From Paenibacillus sp. oral taxon 786 str. D14 (lineage in GTDB: Bacteria > Bacillota > Bacilli > Paenibacillales > Paenibacillaceae), in assembly GCF_000159955.1 (NCBI RefSeq), contig NZ_GG695990.1:6268-70267 (forward strand): a stretch of DNA of 64,000 nt. Direction: 5' to 3'. Below, one piece after another: positions 34,016 to 43,019 of this stretch. Numbering within the stretch: the stretch's first letter is position 1; each line of letters begins with the position of its first letter. The notes under the pieces were generated by a model. That model was not told the DNA's origin, made no database searches, and worked only from the letters and a program-made list of their open reading frames with translations. Both the position numbers and the translations under genes were made by a program.

Positions 34016-35188
34016 TCAATCGGTCCGCAGCGCGTAAATCGGGCGTAGCTTGGCTGCCTTGTTCGCTGGAATCATCCCAAAGATGATGCCGATGAACAAG
34101 GAGAAGCCAAAGGCGATCAGGACGATCAGGAGCGATACGGTGGTCGTTAGCGACGAATAGTGGCCGATCAACGCGCTGGCGCCGTAGCCCAGCCCGATGC
34201 CAATCAAGCCGCCGAAGCCGCTAAGTGCCGTCGATTCGACCATGAATTGCATCAGGATGTCACGCTTTTTGGCCCCGATCGCTTTGCGAACGCCGATTTC
34301 CCGGGTGCGCTCGCTGACGGAGACGAGCATGATGTTCATGATCCCAATGCCGCCGACGAGCAGCGAAATGCCGGCAATGCCGCCGAGCGCCAGCGACAGT
34401 ATTTGGGTTGTCGAATTTAGCGTGTCCAGCATCTCCTGGGAGTTAAAGATACTGTAGGCGTTGTCGGCATTTTGGAACTTTTTATCCAAGGTAGCTTCCA
34501 GCAACGCTTTGACGGTTTCAATCTGCTTGGTGTCCTCAACCTGTACCGTAATCGAACGCACGCCGCGGCTTTGCAGAAAGCGCTCGGCCGTAGCGATTGG
34601 GATCAGCAGCTTATTATCGTTGGAGGCGGTCAGGCTGGAACCTTTCGATTCCAACAAGCCAACGATTTTGAAGCTGCTGCCGTTAAGCTGAATCGTTTGT
34701 CCAATCGGGTTATCTGTGCCAAAAAAAGTCTCGGCAGCTTCGGTCCCGATCAACGCCACCTTCATGCGGAACTCATTGTCCATGTCGATGATGTAACGTC
34801 CGGCTTGGACGTGGAAATCCTGGACCTCCTCGTAGGAAGGCGCGATGCCTTCTACCGAAAGACTGTCATTTACCGTTCCTTTCTTGGCCGTTACAGAGCC
34901 GTTGATCACGGGGGATACGGCCTTCACCCCTTCGATCTTCCCCAGAGCCATCGCTTCCTCAAAGGAGAGTGAGGTGGAGCTGCCCCGGCCCATGATGTTC
35001 ACCGTAAGCAGGTCGGTTCCCAAGCCTTCGAGTTGGTCCGTAATCTGCGATGTGGTGCCTTGCCCCACAGATACGAGCGTAATCACCGAGGAGACGCCGA
35101 TAATGATGCCTAGCATCGTAAGAAAAGAGCGGATCTTCGCTCCGGCGATGCTTTTCCAGGCCATTTTGATGCTTTGCAGAAGATTCAT
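34016..35188 (-). CDS. yknZ: ABC transporter permease, MacB/YknZ type
   Basis: The 390-residue permease has one N-terminal helix, a large extracytoplasmic MacB core domain (about residues 40-265) and three C-terminal helices. Typical sequences are IRSFLTMLGIIIGVSSVITL and SERTREIGVRKAIGAKK. In Bacillus, YknXYZ gives resistance to the SdpC toxin. It overlaps the ATPase gene by four bases (ATGA). Confidence 0.9.
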   Translation of the reverse strand: MNLLQSIKMAWKSIAGAKIRSFLTMLGIIIGVSSVITLVSVGQGTTSQITDQLEGLGTDLLTVNIMGRGSSTSLSFEEAMALGKIEGVKAVSPVINGSVTAKKGTVNDSLSVEGIAPSYEEVQDFHVQAGRYIIDMDNEFRMKVALIGTEAAETFFGTDNPIGQTIQLNGSSFKIVGLLESKGSSLTASNDNKLLIPIATAERFLQSRGVRSITVQVEDTKQIETVKALLEATLDKKFQNADNAYSIFNSQEMLDTLNSTTQILSLALGGIAGISLLVGGIGIMNIMLVSVSERTREIGVRKAIGAKKRDILMQFMVESTALSGFGGLIGIGLGYGASALIGHYSSLTTTVSLLIVLIAFGFSLFIGIIFGMIPANKAAKLRPIYALRTD

Positions 35189-35886
35189 GCCCGGTTCCCC
35201 CGATCTTCAACAATTCGTCCGTCCTGGATTCGGATGACCCGTTTGGCTTGCTCAGCGATGGACAGATCGTGGGTGATAATAATGATCGTGTGGCCGAGTG
35301 CATTCAGTTCCTTCATCTTATCCATCACTTCGATGCCGGTCTTGCTGTCCAGCGCGCCGGTCGGTTCGTCCGCGAGCAGGAGCGGAGGGGAGCCGGCGAT
35401 TGCACGGGCGATGGCCACCCGCTGCTGCTGCCCGCCTGACAACTCGGAAGGACGATGGTGCATCCGGTCTTCCAAACCAACGAGACGGAGCGACTCTTCG
35501 ACTGATTTTTTTCGCTCCTTGTGCGGGACGTTGCGGTAGATGAGCGGCAGCTCAACATTTTCGTAGGCGGTTAATTTGGGCAACAGATTAAACTGTTGAA
35601 AAATAAACCCAATCTTCTCATTGCGAATCGTGGCCAGCTTGTTATCGGACAGCTTGCGTATGTCCTGCCCGTCAAGCAAATACGTCCCTTCGTTGGCGAC
35701 GTCCAGACAGCCCAGCATGTTCATCAGCGTCGACTTCCCCGAGCCGGACGGGCCGATGATGGCGACGAATTCGCCATGCCGGACCTGAAAGCTGATATCG
35801 CTGAGCACGGTCATCATCTCTCCGGCCATACGGTAGCCGTGTCCGAGGTTCTGCACGTCGATCAGTGGGGGAGATATTGCCGCCAT
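35185..35886 (-). CDS. yknY: ABC transporter ATPase, MacB/YknY type
   Basis: The 233-residue ATPase has Walker A GPSGSGKST near residue 41, signature LSGGQQQRVAIARA and Walker B LLLADEPTGALDS. It belongs to the LolD/MacB class of mechanotransmission ATPases. Its ATG overlaps the adaptor stop (TAATG), and its own stop overlaps the permease start. Confidence 0.93.
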   Translation of the reverse strand: MAAISPPLIDVQNLGHGYRMAGEMMTVLSDISFQVRHGEFVAIIGPSGSGKSTLMNMLGCLDVANEGTYLLDGQDIRKLSDNKLATIRNEKIGFIFQQFNLLPKLTAYENVELPLIYRNVPHKERKKSVEESLRLVGLEDRMHHRPSELSGGQQQRVAIARAIAGSPPLLLADEPTGALDSKTGIEVMDKMKELNALGHTIIIITHDLSIAEQAKRVIRIQDGRIVEDRGNRA

Positions 35887-37274
35887 TATCGGCCACCTCC
35901 GCCGCTGAACCCGCCTCTTCCGGATGGAGCCGCACCGCCCCCGCCAGGAGCGGCGCCTCCGGCTCCGCCAAATCCGGCACTGCCTCCGCCGAACCCTCCC
36001 TGCATTCTCATTTGCTGTTGGGTGGAGGAACTCGAAGAGTTGCTGATGATCGTCGGGATCACAACCTCCTGGCCTTCGGTTAGTCCGCTGACAATCTCGA
36101 TATATGATTCGTTATGCACGCCAACCTCAACGACCTGGATACGGCCGTTCATGCCGCTGGTGCCTCCGGCAGCACCAGCTGCGGCATCGGGCTGTGCAGT
36201 GCGGCCTGTGCTGGGCGTGCTGCCTTCGGCCGGTGCGCTGCCCGTGGTCGGCGCACTGTCAGCGGCCGGTGCGCTGCCTGTAGCCGGCCCGCTGCCCGAC
36301 CCTTGCGGACTGGCTGCGCCACCTGCCGCACTTGTTCCGTCGCTCCCCGTTTCGGGCAGCATGACGAAATACCGGCCGGCCCGCTGCTGAACCGCCTCGA
36401 TCGGCAGGGTTAAGATATCCTTTTTCTCCTCGGTGATGATCGTTGCTTCCGCTGACATACCTACCCGCACGCCTTCAGAATTGTTCAGGGCGATCGTGAC
36501 ATCAAATAACGACACACCGCCCGAGGCAACCCCTTCATTCGCGATGTCAGAGACAACACCTTCAAAAGTCTGATCCGGAAAAGCGTCAACTTGAACGTTC
36601 GCCTTCATGCCCTTTGTGACGCTGGGGATATCCAGCTCGTCAACCTGAATTTTGACGCTGAGCTTCTGGTAATCGTTAATGACAAACAGCTCGCTTCCGC
36701 TTTTAGCCTGTTCCCCGGCGGTGATGTTGACTGCGGTGACCGTGCCGTCAATCGGGGAGGTTAACGGATCGGGAGGAACCATTGCCTCCTGCAGCTTAGC
36801 GATTTCCGCTTCCGTATTGCTGATGTTTAGCTCTTGCTTGGCAATTGATTTTTTCGTGGCGTTTAGTGTTTGCTCGTCGGCGCCTTCTTGCACTTGACGT
36901 TTAAACTGATTTTGCAAATCAACCAGGTCCAGTTTCTGCATTTCCAGGGAGGATTGCTGTTCCTTGATGTTGTCGGTATTATCCGTGCCCTCAAATGTCA
37001 GCAGCACCTGGCCTTCTTCCACGACGTCTCCCGTCTTTACAAGAACTTCGCTTACTTTCCCCTCGTCCTTCGTACGTACGCTTTCGCTCTCGGTTGAGAC
37101 GATCGTACCTGATCCGGACACGCTAACGGTAATGTCGCCCTTGCTGACCCGGGTCGTATTCTGAACGGGCGCCGCCGTCTGATTCTGCTTGTCCGGCAGC
37201 TTTAGAACAAGGATGAGGGCAATGGCGATCAGAACCAAGGCTCCGCCCCCAATCCACAACCATTTCTTCTTCAT
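35886..37274 (-). CDS. yknX: Efflux periplasmic-adaptor-like protein, YknX type
   Basis: The protein of about 462 residues has one N-terminal membrane anchor (WIGGGALVLIAIALILVL), a barrel-sandwich (VSGSGTIVSTESE) and an alpha-hairpin over about residues 115-180. A second barrel half and a beta-barrel (to about 340) follow. The C-terminal third is unusual: a Ser/Pro/Thr/Ala/Gly-rich segment with GSAP-type repeats, a short barrel piece, then a Gly-rich end (GGFGGGSAGFGGAGGAAPG). I choose ATG 37274, preceded by GGAGGG. It is cotranscribed with the ATPase and permease. Confidence 0.88.
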   Translation of the reverse strand: MKKKWLWIGGGALVLIAIALILVLKLPDKQNQTAAPVQNTTRVSKGDITVSVSGSGTIVSTESESVRTKDEGKVSEVLVKTGDVVEEGQVLLTFEGTDNTDNIKEQQSSLEMQKLDLVDLQNQFKRQVQEGADEQTLNATKKSIAKQELNISNTEAEIAKLQEAMVPPDPLTSPIDGTVTAVNITAGEQAKSGSELFVINDYQKLSVKIQVDELDIPSVTKGMKANVQVDAFPDQTFEGVVSDIANEGVASGGVSLFDVTIALNNSEGVRVGMSAEATIITEEKKDILTLPIEAVQQRAGRYFVMLPETGSDGTSAAGGAASPQGSGSGPATGSAPAADSAPTTGSAPAEGSTPSTGRTAQPDAAAGAAGGTSGMNGRIQVVEVGVHNESYIEIVSGLTEGQEVVIPTIISNSSSSSTQQQMRMQGGFGGGSAGFGGAGGAAPGGGGAAPSGRGGFSGGGGR

Positions 37275-37503
37275 CGAATCCCTCCAACGATGATGTATTC
37301 TACCGGCAGACGGCAGTGCTTGTACCGGTTCTCTGCAAATCAAAACCATTTTAGAAGATGAAGATGAGGCGAACCTTAAGTGAAGCTGAAAGTTTTCTGA
37401 ATGATTTTTCATAAAAAGACCAATTCACGGGAAATAGCCATGGCGCCATTCACAACGATCAAGTACAATGGATGTAACATATTTTGGGGAGGACTTTTTT
37501 TTC

Positions 37504-37857
37504 ATGGATCAACGTCCGTCTGAAACATCTTATTCGTATTCCACGTTTAACCAATTTCCGCCGCCACCACCGCCGACGCCGCCCAAAACAAACGGCAAAT
37601 CCATCGCATCGTTGGTGCTGGGCATTCTCTCGATCGTCATTCCGTATGTCGGCTTTATTTTGGGGATCGTTGCGATTGTGTTCGCCAGCTTGTCGTTTAA
37701 GGAGATCAAACGGAAGGGCGAGCAGGGCAAGGGACTTAGCATCGCGGGTCTCGTTTGCGGTATCATCGGTACGGCACTGTACGGTATCATTATTGTGATT
37801 GCCATTATTGCGGTATTGGTCTTTGCTTCATCGCCAGACATCTACGGCACGTTTTAA
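37504..37857 (+). CDS. DUF4190 small membrane protein
   Basis: The protein of about 117 residues has a Tyr/Ser-rich N-terminus and a polyproline stretch (FPPPPPPTPP). Two helices follow around a GSIL-type turn (ASLVLGILSIVIPYVGFILG; GLVCGIIGTALYGIIIVIAI), as in DUF4190 proteins. Function unknown. I choose ATG 37504; GGGGAGGA is upstream. Confidence 0.75.
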   Translation: MDQRPSETSYSYSTFNQFPPPPPPTPPKTNGKSIASLVLGILSIVIPYVGFILGIVAIVFASLSFKEIKRKGEQGKGLSIAGLVCGIIGTALYGIIIVIAIIAVLVFASSPDIYGTF

Positions 37858-37871
37858 AGAACTGAATGAAA

Positions 37872-37903
37872 GCACCGTTGTCTTGGGCGCGGTGTTTTTT
37901 TTT
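37872..37903 (+). terminator. Terminator after the DUF4190 gene
   Basis: GCACCG (37872-37877) pairs with CGGTGT (37890-37895), followed by a long T-run. Confidence 0.7.
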
Positions 37904-38006
37904 CGTCAACTCTGACTTCGATGGGTTTGGACATGCTGGAAAAGGCGCGCAAAGTTTGTGATAATAGAAACAATCGCAATTTTTAGAATGAAAGAGGGAT
38001 TTGGCC

Positions 38007-40238
38007 ATGACGCAAACGGAGACGAACGGAACAGAGGTGCAAAGTATGGCCGATGCGGGGGAACAGGAGCGGATCTTCGCCCAGATCGCGAAGGAGCTGG
38101 GACTCTCCCTGAAGCAGGTGCGAACAACGATCGGGCTGCTGGATGAGGGCAATACAATTCCGTTTATCGCCCGTTACCGGAAGGAAATGACCGGGGAGCT
38201 GGATGAAAACCAGCTGCGCAATATTGAAGAGCGGACGCAATACCTCCGCAACCTGGAGGAACGGAAACGGGAAGTCGTCCGGATCATCGACGAGCAGGGC
38301 AAGCTGACGGACGAGTTGGCGGCCGCGATCGCGAAGGCGGTGAAGCTGCAGGAAGTAGAGGACTTGTATCGACCCTTCCGGCAAAAACGCAAAACCCGCG
38401 CGAGCGTAGCGAAGGAAAAGGGTCTGGAGCCGCTGGCGGAGTGGCTGTTGTCGCAGCCGAAGCAAGGCGATCCACTCACGGAAGCCGCGAAGTTCACCCA
38501 GGCTGCCGGGATGGAAGGAGGCGTAGAAACGGCCGAGGAGGCGCTGCAAGGGGCGATGGATATCGTCGCCGAGCAGGTGGCGGATGAAGCGCCGACCCGG
38601 GCTTGGGTCCGGAAATATACGATGGACCACGGAATAATGGTGTCCGAAGCGAAGTCACCGGAAGAGGAATCCGTCTACGAAATGTACTACAACTATCGGG
38701 AACCGGCCAAAAAAATGCCGCCCCACCGCATCCTCGCCATGAACCGCGGCGAGCGGGAGAACGTGCTGAAGGTGTCGCTGGAGGTGGACGCCGAGGCGAT
38801 CTGCCGCCACATCGCCGGCCAGGTGATCCGCGGACGTTCCGCAACGGAGGACGTGCTGCGCGCGGCGATCGAGGATGCTTATAAACGCTTGATCGCCCCG
38901 TCGATCGAGCGGGAGGTGCGCGGCGAGTTGACGGAAAAAGCCGAAGCCCAGGCGATTTCGATCTTCGCCGGCAATTTGCGCAGCTTGCTGCTGCAGCCGC
39001 CGGTACGCGGCAAAACGGTGCTTGGCGTTGACCCGGCCTACCGCACCGGCTGCAAGCTCGCCGTTGTTGACGACACCGGCAAGCTGCTGGAGGTGGCGGT
39101 CACCTACCCGACGCCGCCAAACAACAAGAAAAAGGAAGCGGCAATCAAGTTCCACGAGCTGATCGACAAATACGGGATCGAGCTGATCGTGATCGGCAAC
39201 GGTACGGCCTCGCGGGAGACGGAGCAATTTGTCGCCGAGGTCATCGCCGAGCGCAAGGGCAAGGACCGCGAGCTGGCGTATCTGATCGTCAACGAGGCGG
39301 GCGCCAGCGTGTATTCGGCCTCCAAGCTGGCGCAGGAGGAATTTCCGGATTTGGACGTGGCGGAGCGAAGCGCCGTATCCATTGCACGGCGGGTGCAGGA
39401 CCCGTTGGCGGAGCTGGTTAAAATCGAGCCGAAGGCGATTGGCGTTGGTCAATACCAGCACGACGTGTCGCAGAAGCATCTCGACGAAAGTTTAAAGAAC
39501 GTGGTAGAGTCGGCGGTAAACCATGTTGGTGTGGACGTCAATACCGCTTCGCCGGCGCTCTTGTCCTACGTATCTGGGGTTAATGCGACGATTGCGAAGA
39601 ATATCGTTAAGTTCCGCGAGGAGAACGGACGCTTCAAGAGCCGCAAGCAGCTGCAAAAAGTACCGCGACTTGGCGCCAAAACTTTCGAACAGTGCGTAGG
39701 CTTCCTGCGGATCGACGGCGGCGAGAATCCGCTGGACAAGACGCCGATCCACCCGGAATCTTATGACGTGGTGCACCGATTGTTTGCCGAGCTGGGGGTA
39801 TCGATGGATCAGCTGGGCTCCAAAGAGCTGAATGAGAAGCTGGCTGCGTTGAATCCGGACGAACTGGCGCCTCGCCTCGAGGTGGGCGTTCCAACGCTGC
39901 GCGACATTCTCGAAAGTCTGCAGCGCCCGGGGCGTGACCCTCGCGAGGAGCTGCCGCCGCCAATCTTCCGCACCGATGTACTGAAGATCGAGGACTTGGT
40001 GCCCGGCATGGAACTGCAGGGGACGGTGCGCAACGTCATCGATTTTGGGGCTTTTGTTGATATTGGCATCAAAAACGACGGGCTCGTACACATCTCCCAA
40101 CTGAGCAACGGGTACGTCAAGCATCCGATGGACGTCGTCTCGGTCGGCGACAATGTCACCGTCTGGGTGCTGAACGTGGACGTGAAGAAAGGCCGGGTTG
40201 GTTTGACGATGCGGGGGCCGGCCGGGATAGAAGCTTAA
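38007..40238 (+). CDS. tex: Tex-type RNA-binding transcriptional accessory protein
   Basis: The protein of about 743 residues has the Tex order: N-terminal helical HTH region, YqgF-like RNase-H fold from about residue 335 (GVDPAYRTGCKLAVVD), helix-hairpin-helix repeats (about 500-600) and a C-terminal S1 RNA-binding domain (about 655-740, GTVRNVIDFGAFVDIGIKND). It binds nucleic acids and affects transcription in several bacteria. I choose ATG 38007, seven bases after AGAGGGA. It is the Bacillus YdcI homologue. Confidence 0.95.
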   Translation: MTQTETNGTEVQSMADAGEQERIFAQIAKELGLSLKQVRTTIGLLDEGNTIPFIARYRKEMTGELDENQLRNIEERTQYLRNLEERKREVVRIIDEQGKLTDELAAAIAKAVKLQEVEDLYRPFRQKRKTRASVAKEKGLEPLAEWLLSQPKQGDPLTEAAKFTQAAGMEGGVETAEEALQGAMDIVAEQVADEAPTRAWVRKYTMDHGIMVSEAKSPEEESVYEMYYNYREPAKKMPPHRILAMNRGERENVLKVSLEVDAEAICRHIAGQVIRGRSATEDVLRAAIEDAYKRLIAPSIEREVRGELTEKAEAQAISIFAGNLRSLLLQPPVRGKTVLGVDPAYRTGCKLAVVDDTGKLLEVAVTYPTPPNNKKKEAAIKFHELIDKYGIELIVIGNGTASRETEQFVAEVIAERKGKDRELAYLIVNEAGASVYSASKLAQEEFPDLDVAERSAVSIARRVQDPLAELVKIEPKAIGVGQYQHDVSQKHLDESLKNVVESAVNHVGVDVNTASPALLSYVSGVNATIAKNIVKFREENGRFKSRKQLQKVPRLGAKTFEQCVGFLRIDGGENPLDKTPIHPESYDVVHRLFAELGVSMDQLGSKELNEKLAALNPDELAPRLEVGVPTLRDILESLQRPGRDPREELPPPIFRTDVLKIEDLVPGMELQGTVRNVIDFGAFVDIGIKNDGLVHISQLSNGYVKHPMDVVSVGDNVTVWVLNVDVKKGRVGLTMRGPAGIEA

Positions 40239-40271
40239 ACTTAAAACTCTACGTGCATCATAAATGTTTAA

Positions 40272-40311
40272 AAGTGTCGGACGCTGATCCTAAGCGATCC
40301 GGCGCTTTTTT
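40272..40311 (+). terminator. Terminator after tex
   Basis: AAGTGTCGGA (40272-40281) pairs with TCCGGCGCTT (40298-40307), with two G-U pairs, and a T-run follows. Confidence 0.7.
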
Positions 40312-40356
40312 AATGAGGAATAATTCGCGGGTAATCGACATCGAACAAGAAACCGA

Positions 40357-40413
40357 TTGCAACTAGAAACGGGTTGTGATATAAAAAGAATATAAATCTA
40401 AACGATTAAATTT
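40357..40413 (+). promoter_or_regulatory. Promoter and LacI-type operator of the regulator gene
   Basis: TTGCAA (40357-40362), a 17-base spacer and TATAAA (40380-40385) are followed by AAATCTAAACGATTAAATTT (40394-40413). This is a partial dyad centred on CG and matches 18 of 20 bases with the perfect site at 41551. It suggests autoregulation. Confidence 0.7.
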
Positions 40414-40443
40414 GGATTGTGACTAATCCGGAGGAGGTAGAAT

Positions 40444-41481
40444 ATGTCCAATCCAAGCATTAAAGATATCGCTGCCAGAGCAAATGTATCTACAGCCACC
40501 GTCTCTTATGTGCTGAACGGAACGCGGAACGTCCGGCCCAAAACCCGCGAGCGAGTGCTGGCCGTGATCGAAGAGATGAACTATAAACCGAATGACATCG
40601 CTAAAAGCTTGAAACGGCGGCGCACTGACACGATCGGCGTGATCGCCGAGGACGTTACCGTGTTTAACACACCAGAGATCATCGACGGAATCAACGATTA
40701 CGGCGACCGGCACGATCTGCATATTTTGCTGACGAACCTGCGTCTCGATAAACGTATCGGCCGCGACTTCGCGAATATGGAGAAATACCGGAAGTATGCC
40801 GCCAGCGCAGTTTCCGAGCTGCTTAGCAAACAGGTTGACGGCATCATATACATTGGTGTGCATCCTCGTGATATCACTGGATTGATCGACAGCGAAGGCA
40901 AACCGATCATATATACCTATGCGTATACCCAAAACGAAGTAGCCATCCAATATAATGACGAACAAGCTTCTTACGAGGCAATGTCTTATTTAGTGGACAG
41001 GGGACACCGGAGAATTGCGATCATCAGCGGTTTAATGGATTCCATACCATCCCGGTTGCGCCTCAACGGTTATTACAGAGCGGTGACCGATTTCGAGCTT
41101 CCTTTTGATCCGATGTTAATTAAAATGGGGGACTGGGAGCGGGAATCCGGATATCGGCTAACCCGTGAACTGTTGTCCTTGCCTGAGCCGCCTACGGCGA
41201 TCCTGGCGATGAACGACGTTATGGCAGTGGGCGTGCTGAAGGCGGCGGATGAAGCGGGTGTGGACATTCCTGCGGACCTGTCCGTCATCGGTTTTGATAA
41301 CCGGGAATTTAGCGATTATTTGACTCCGCGGATTACGACCATGGATCTTCCGCTCCATGAAATGGGTTACCGCGCGATGGAAGCGCTGCATGACTTGATC
41401 CGGGGGAAACGGATCGAGCGTCCGGAAATGCCGGTGTGCCGGCTGATTGAACGTGATTCTGTAGCACAGCTTCCGAAGTAA
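40444..41481 (+). CDS. LacI-family transcriptional regulator
   Basis: The 345-residue regulator has the LacI helix-turn-helix at residues 4-25 (SIKDIAARANVSTATVSYVL), a hinge helix (NDIAKSLKRRRT) and a periplasmic-binding-like sensor domain. It precedes a sugar importer operon and has a CG-centred operator upstream of itself and of that operon. It is probably a repressor induced by the imported sugar. GGAGG precedes the ATG. Confidence 0.93.
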   Translation: MSNPSIKDIAARANVSTATVSYVLNGTRNVRPKTRERVLAVIEEMNYKPNDIAKSLKRRRTDTIGVIAEDVTVFNTPEIIDGINDYGDRHDLHILLTNLRLDKRIGRDFANMEKYRKYAASAVSELLSKQVDGIIYIGVHPRDITGLIDSEGKPIIYTYAYTQNEVAIQYNDEQASYEAMSYLVDRGHRRIAIISGLMDSIPSRLRLNGYYRAVTDFELPFDPMLIKMGDWERESGYRLTRELLSLPEPPTAILAMNDVMAVGVLKAADEAGVDIPADLSVIGFDNREFSDYLTPRITTMDLPLHEMGYRAMEALHDLIRGKRIERPEMPVCRLIERDSVAQLPK

Positions 41482-41540
41482 GCTTTGATGAAAACCGTTA
41501 ACCGGAATCTTTGATGGGAAACTTTCGATCCGAAAGTTCC

Positions 41541-41570
41541 TTGACTGAAAAAATCTAAACGTTTAGATTT
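41541..41570 (+). promoter_or_regulatory. Promoter and perfect LacI operator of the sugar operon
   Basis: TTGACT (41541-41546), a 17-base spacer and TAGATT (41564-41569). AAATCTAAACGTTTAGATTT (41551-41570) is a perfect 20-base palindrome that fills the spacer and covers the -10, ideal for steric repression. Confidence 0.8.
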
Positions 41571-41660
41571 TGATGAGGTGATGTCTTACAGGCGGGAGGT
41601 TAGGCTCGCTCTGTAAGTTCACATATAACATCAACCATATATTCTAAGGAGGGGTTACGT

Positions 41661-42959
41661 GTGAAGAAGAGCAAAAAATGGTTTGTCCTCGCATTGGTCA
41701 GCGCATTATGTCTTGGTCTGTTGTCCGCTTGCGGGAGCAAAAATGAAAGCGATGCCAATTCAGAAGGAGCGGCAAACGGAGGGGAAAAAGGAGCCGAGGA
41801 AGTAACACTGCGATTTATGACATGGGACTCCGGTCAAACGCTCCAACCTTATCAAAACGCAATCAATGCTTTTATGGAGAAACATCCGAACATCAAGGTC
41901 AAGGTAGAATCTGTACCGGATAACTATGACCAGAAGCTGCTGACTTCCCTTGCTTCTGAGACCGCGCCCGACGTGTTTATGGCCTGGAACTATCCGCTTT
42001 ATGTTCCGGGAGGGGCGCTGGAGGACATGCAAACCTGGGTGGACAAGGACAACTACGATCTGAACAAATATTATCCCATTATCATGGATTACATGAATTA
42101 TGACGGGAAACTTTGGGGGCTTCCGACGACTTATTCTACCCGGGCAATTTACTACAATAAAAAGCTGTTTGACGAAGCGGGTGTCCCCTACCCTAAGGAC
42201 GGATGGACCTGGAATGATTTCATCGAGACGGTGCAAAAATTGACCAAGCCGGGCCAATACGGTTTCATCATGACGCCGGACGACGTCATGACCATGCAAC
42301 CCTACTTTTGGAGTAATGGCGGGGATATGGTCAGCGATGATGGTAAAACGGTCGATGGCGTATTAAATAGCCCGGAAAATGTAAAGACGATGACGTTCCT
42401 GAAACAACTGTATGATGCTTCCTCCAAAATCAACACCGCGGGTAAATTCAGCACCAACAACGGACTGGAATCTTTCCAGACCGGACAGATCGCCATGTTC
42501 GACAACGGCATGTGGCCGCTGGGGGATATCCTGAAAGAAGGCAAGCTCGATATCGGAACCGTAACGCATCCGCTTCCTGAAGGCGGCAAACTGAATGGAA
42601 TTATCCATACTTCGGGATACTCTATGCCGAAAGCCGGCAAAAACAAGGAAGCCGCCTGGGAACTGATCAAATTCATGTCCGGGGAGGAAGGCATCAAAAT
42701 CATTACGGCCGACAAGTTTGCTTTTTCACCGGTAATTTCCGTAGATGAGGAGAACGGATACGCTAATGATCCTTATCTGGAAGCATTCGCTAAAGAGTTG
42801 AAAGGTACGGACAAGCTGATCGCCAGCATGCGCACCGAAAAATGGAGCCAGGCGGAAGATTTGATCCGCGCCGGGGTACAGGCTATTTTTTACGGCAACG
42901 CCGATATACAGAAAACGTTGAACGAAGTCGCGAAGCAAGCACAAGAGGTATTAGAGTAA
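41661..42959 (+). CDS. Sugar ABC transporter substrate-binding lipoprotein
   Basis: The 432-residue protein has a lipoprotein signal peptide (lipobox LSAC near residue 25) and a family-1 sugar-binding fold (MTWDSGQTLQPYQNAINAF; GLPTTYSTRAIYYNKKLFDE). Length and motifs fit maltose- or multiple-sugar-type binding proteins. The start is GTG after AAGGAGGGG. It is the first gene behind the LacI-controlled promoter. Confidence 0.92.
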   Translation: MKKSKKWFVLALVSALCLGLLSACGSKNESDANSEGAANGGEKGAEEVTLRFMTWDSGQTLQPYQNAINAFMEKHPNIKVKVESVPDNYDQKLLTSLASETAPDVFMAWNYPLYVPGGALEDMQTWVDKDNYDLNKYYPIIMDYMNYDGKLWGLPTTYSTRAIYYNKKLFDEAGVPYPKDGWTWNDFIETVQKLTKPGQYGFIMTPDDVMTMQPYFWSNGGDMVSDDGKTVDGVLNSPENVKTMTFLKQLYDASSKINTAGKFSTNNGLESFQTGQIAMFDNGMWPLGDILKEGKLDIGTVTHPLPEGGKLNGIIHTSGYSMPKAGKNKEAAWELIKFMSGEEGIKIITADKFAFSPVISVDEENGYANDPYLEAFAKELKGTDKLIASMRTEKWSQAEDLIRAGVQAIFYGNADIQKTLNEVAKQAQEVLE

Positions 42960-43019
42960 CGGTAATGCGGGAAGCGCTTGCAGCGCTCCCCGCGTTCCAG
43001 CAAACGAGGTGATGACCAA

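Noticed and set aside
37275..37412. 46-residue N-terminal extension of the YknX-like adaptor
   Set aside because: The membrane anchor begins directly after ATG 37274, which has a GGAGGG site; the extension would displace the anchor.
38655..39479. 274-codon minus-strand frame opposite tex
   Set aside because: It is fully contained in the tex gene, and its sequence is a reverse shadow of the YqgF region.
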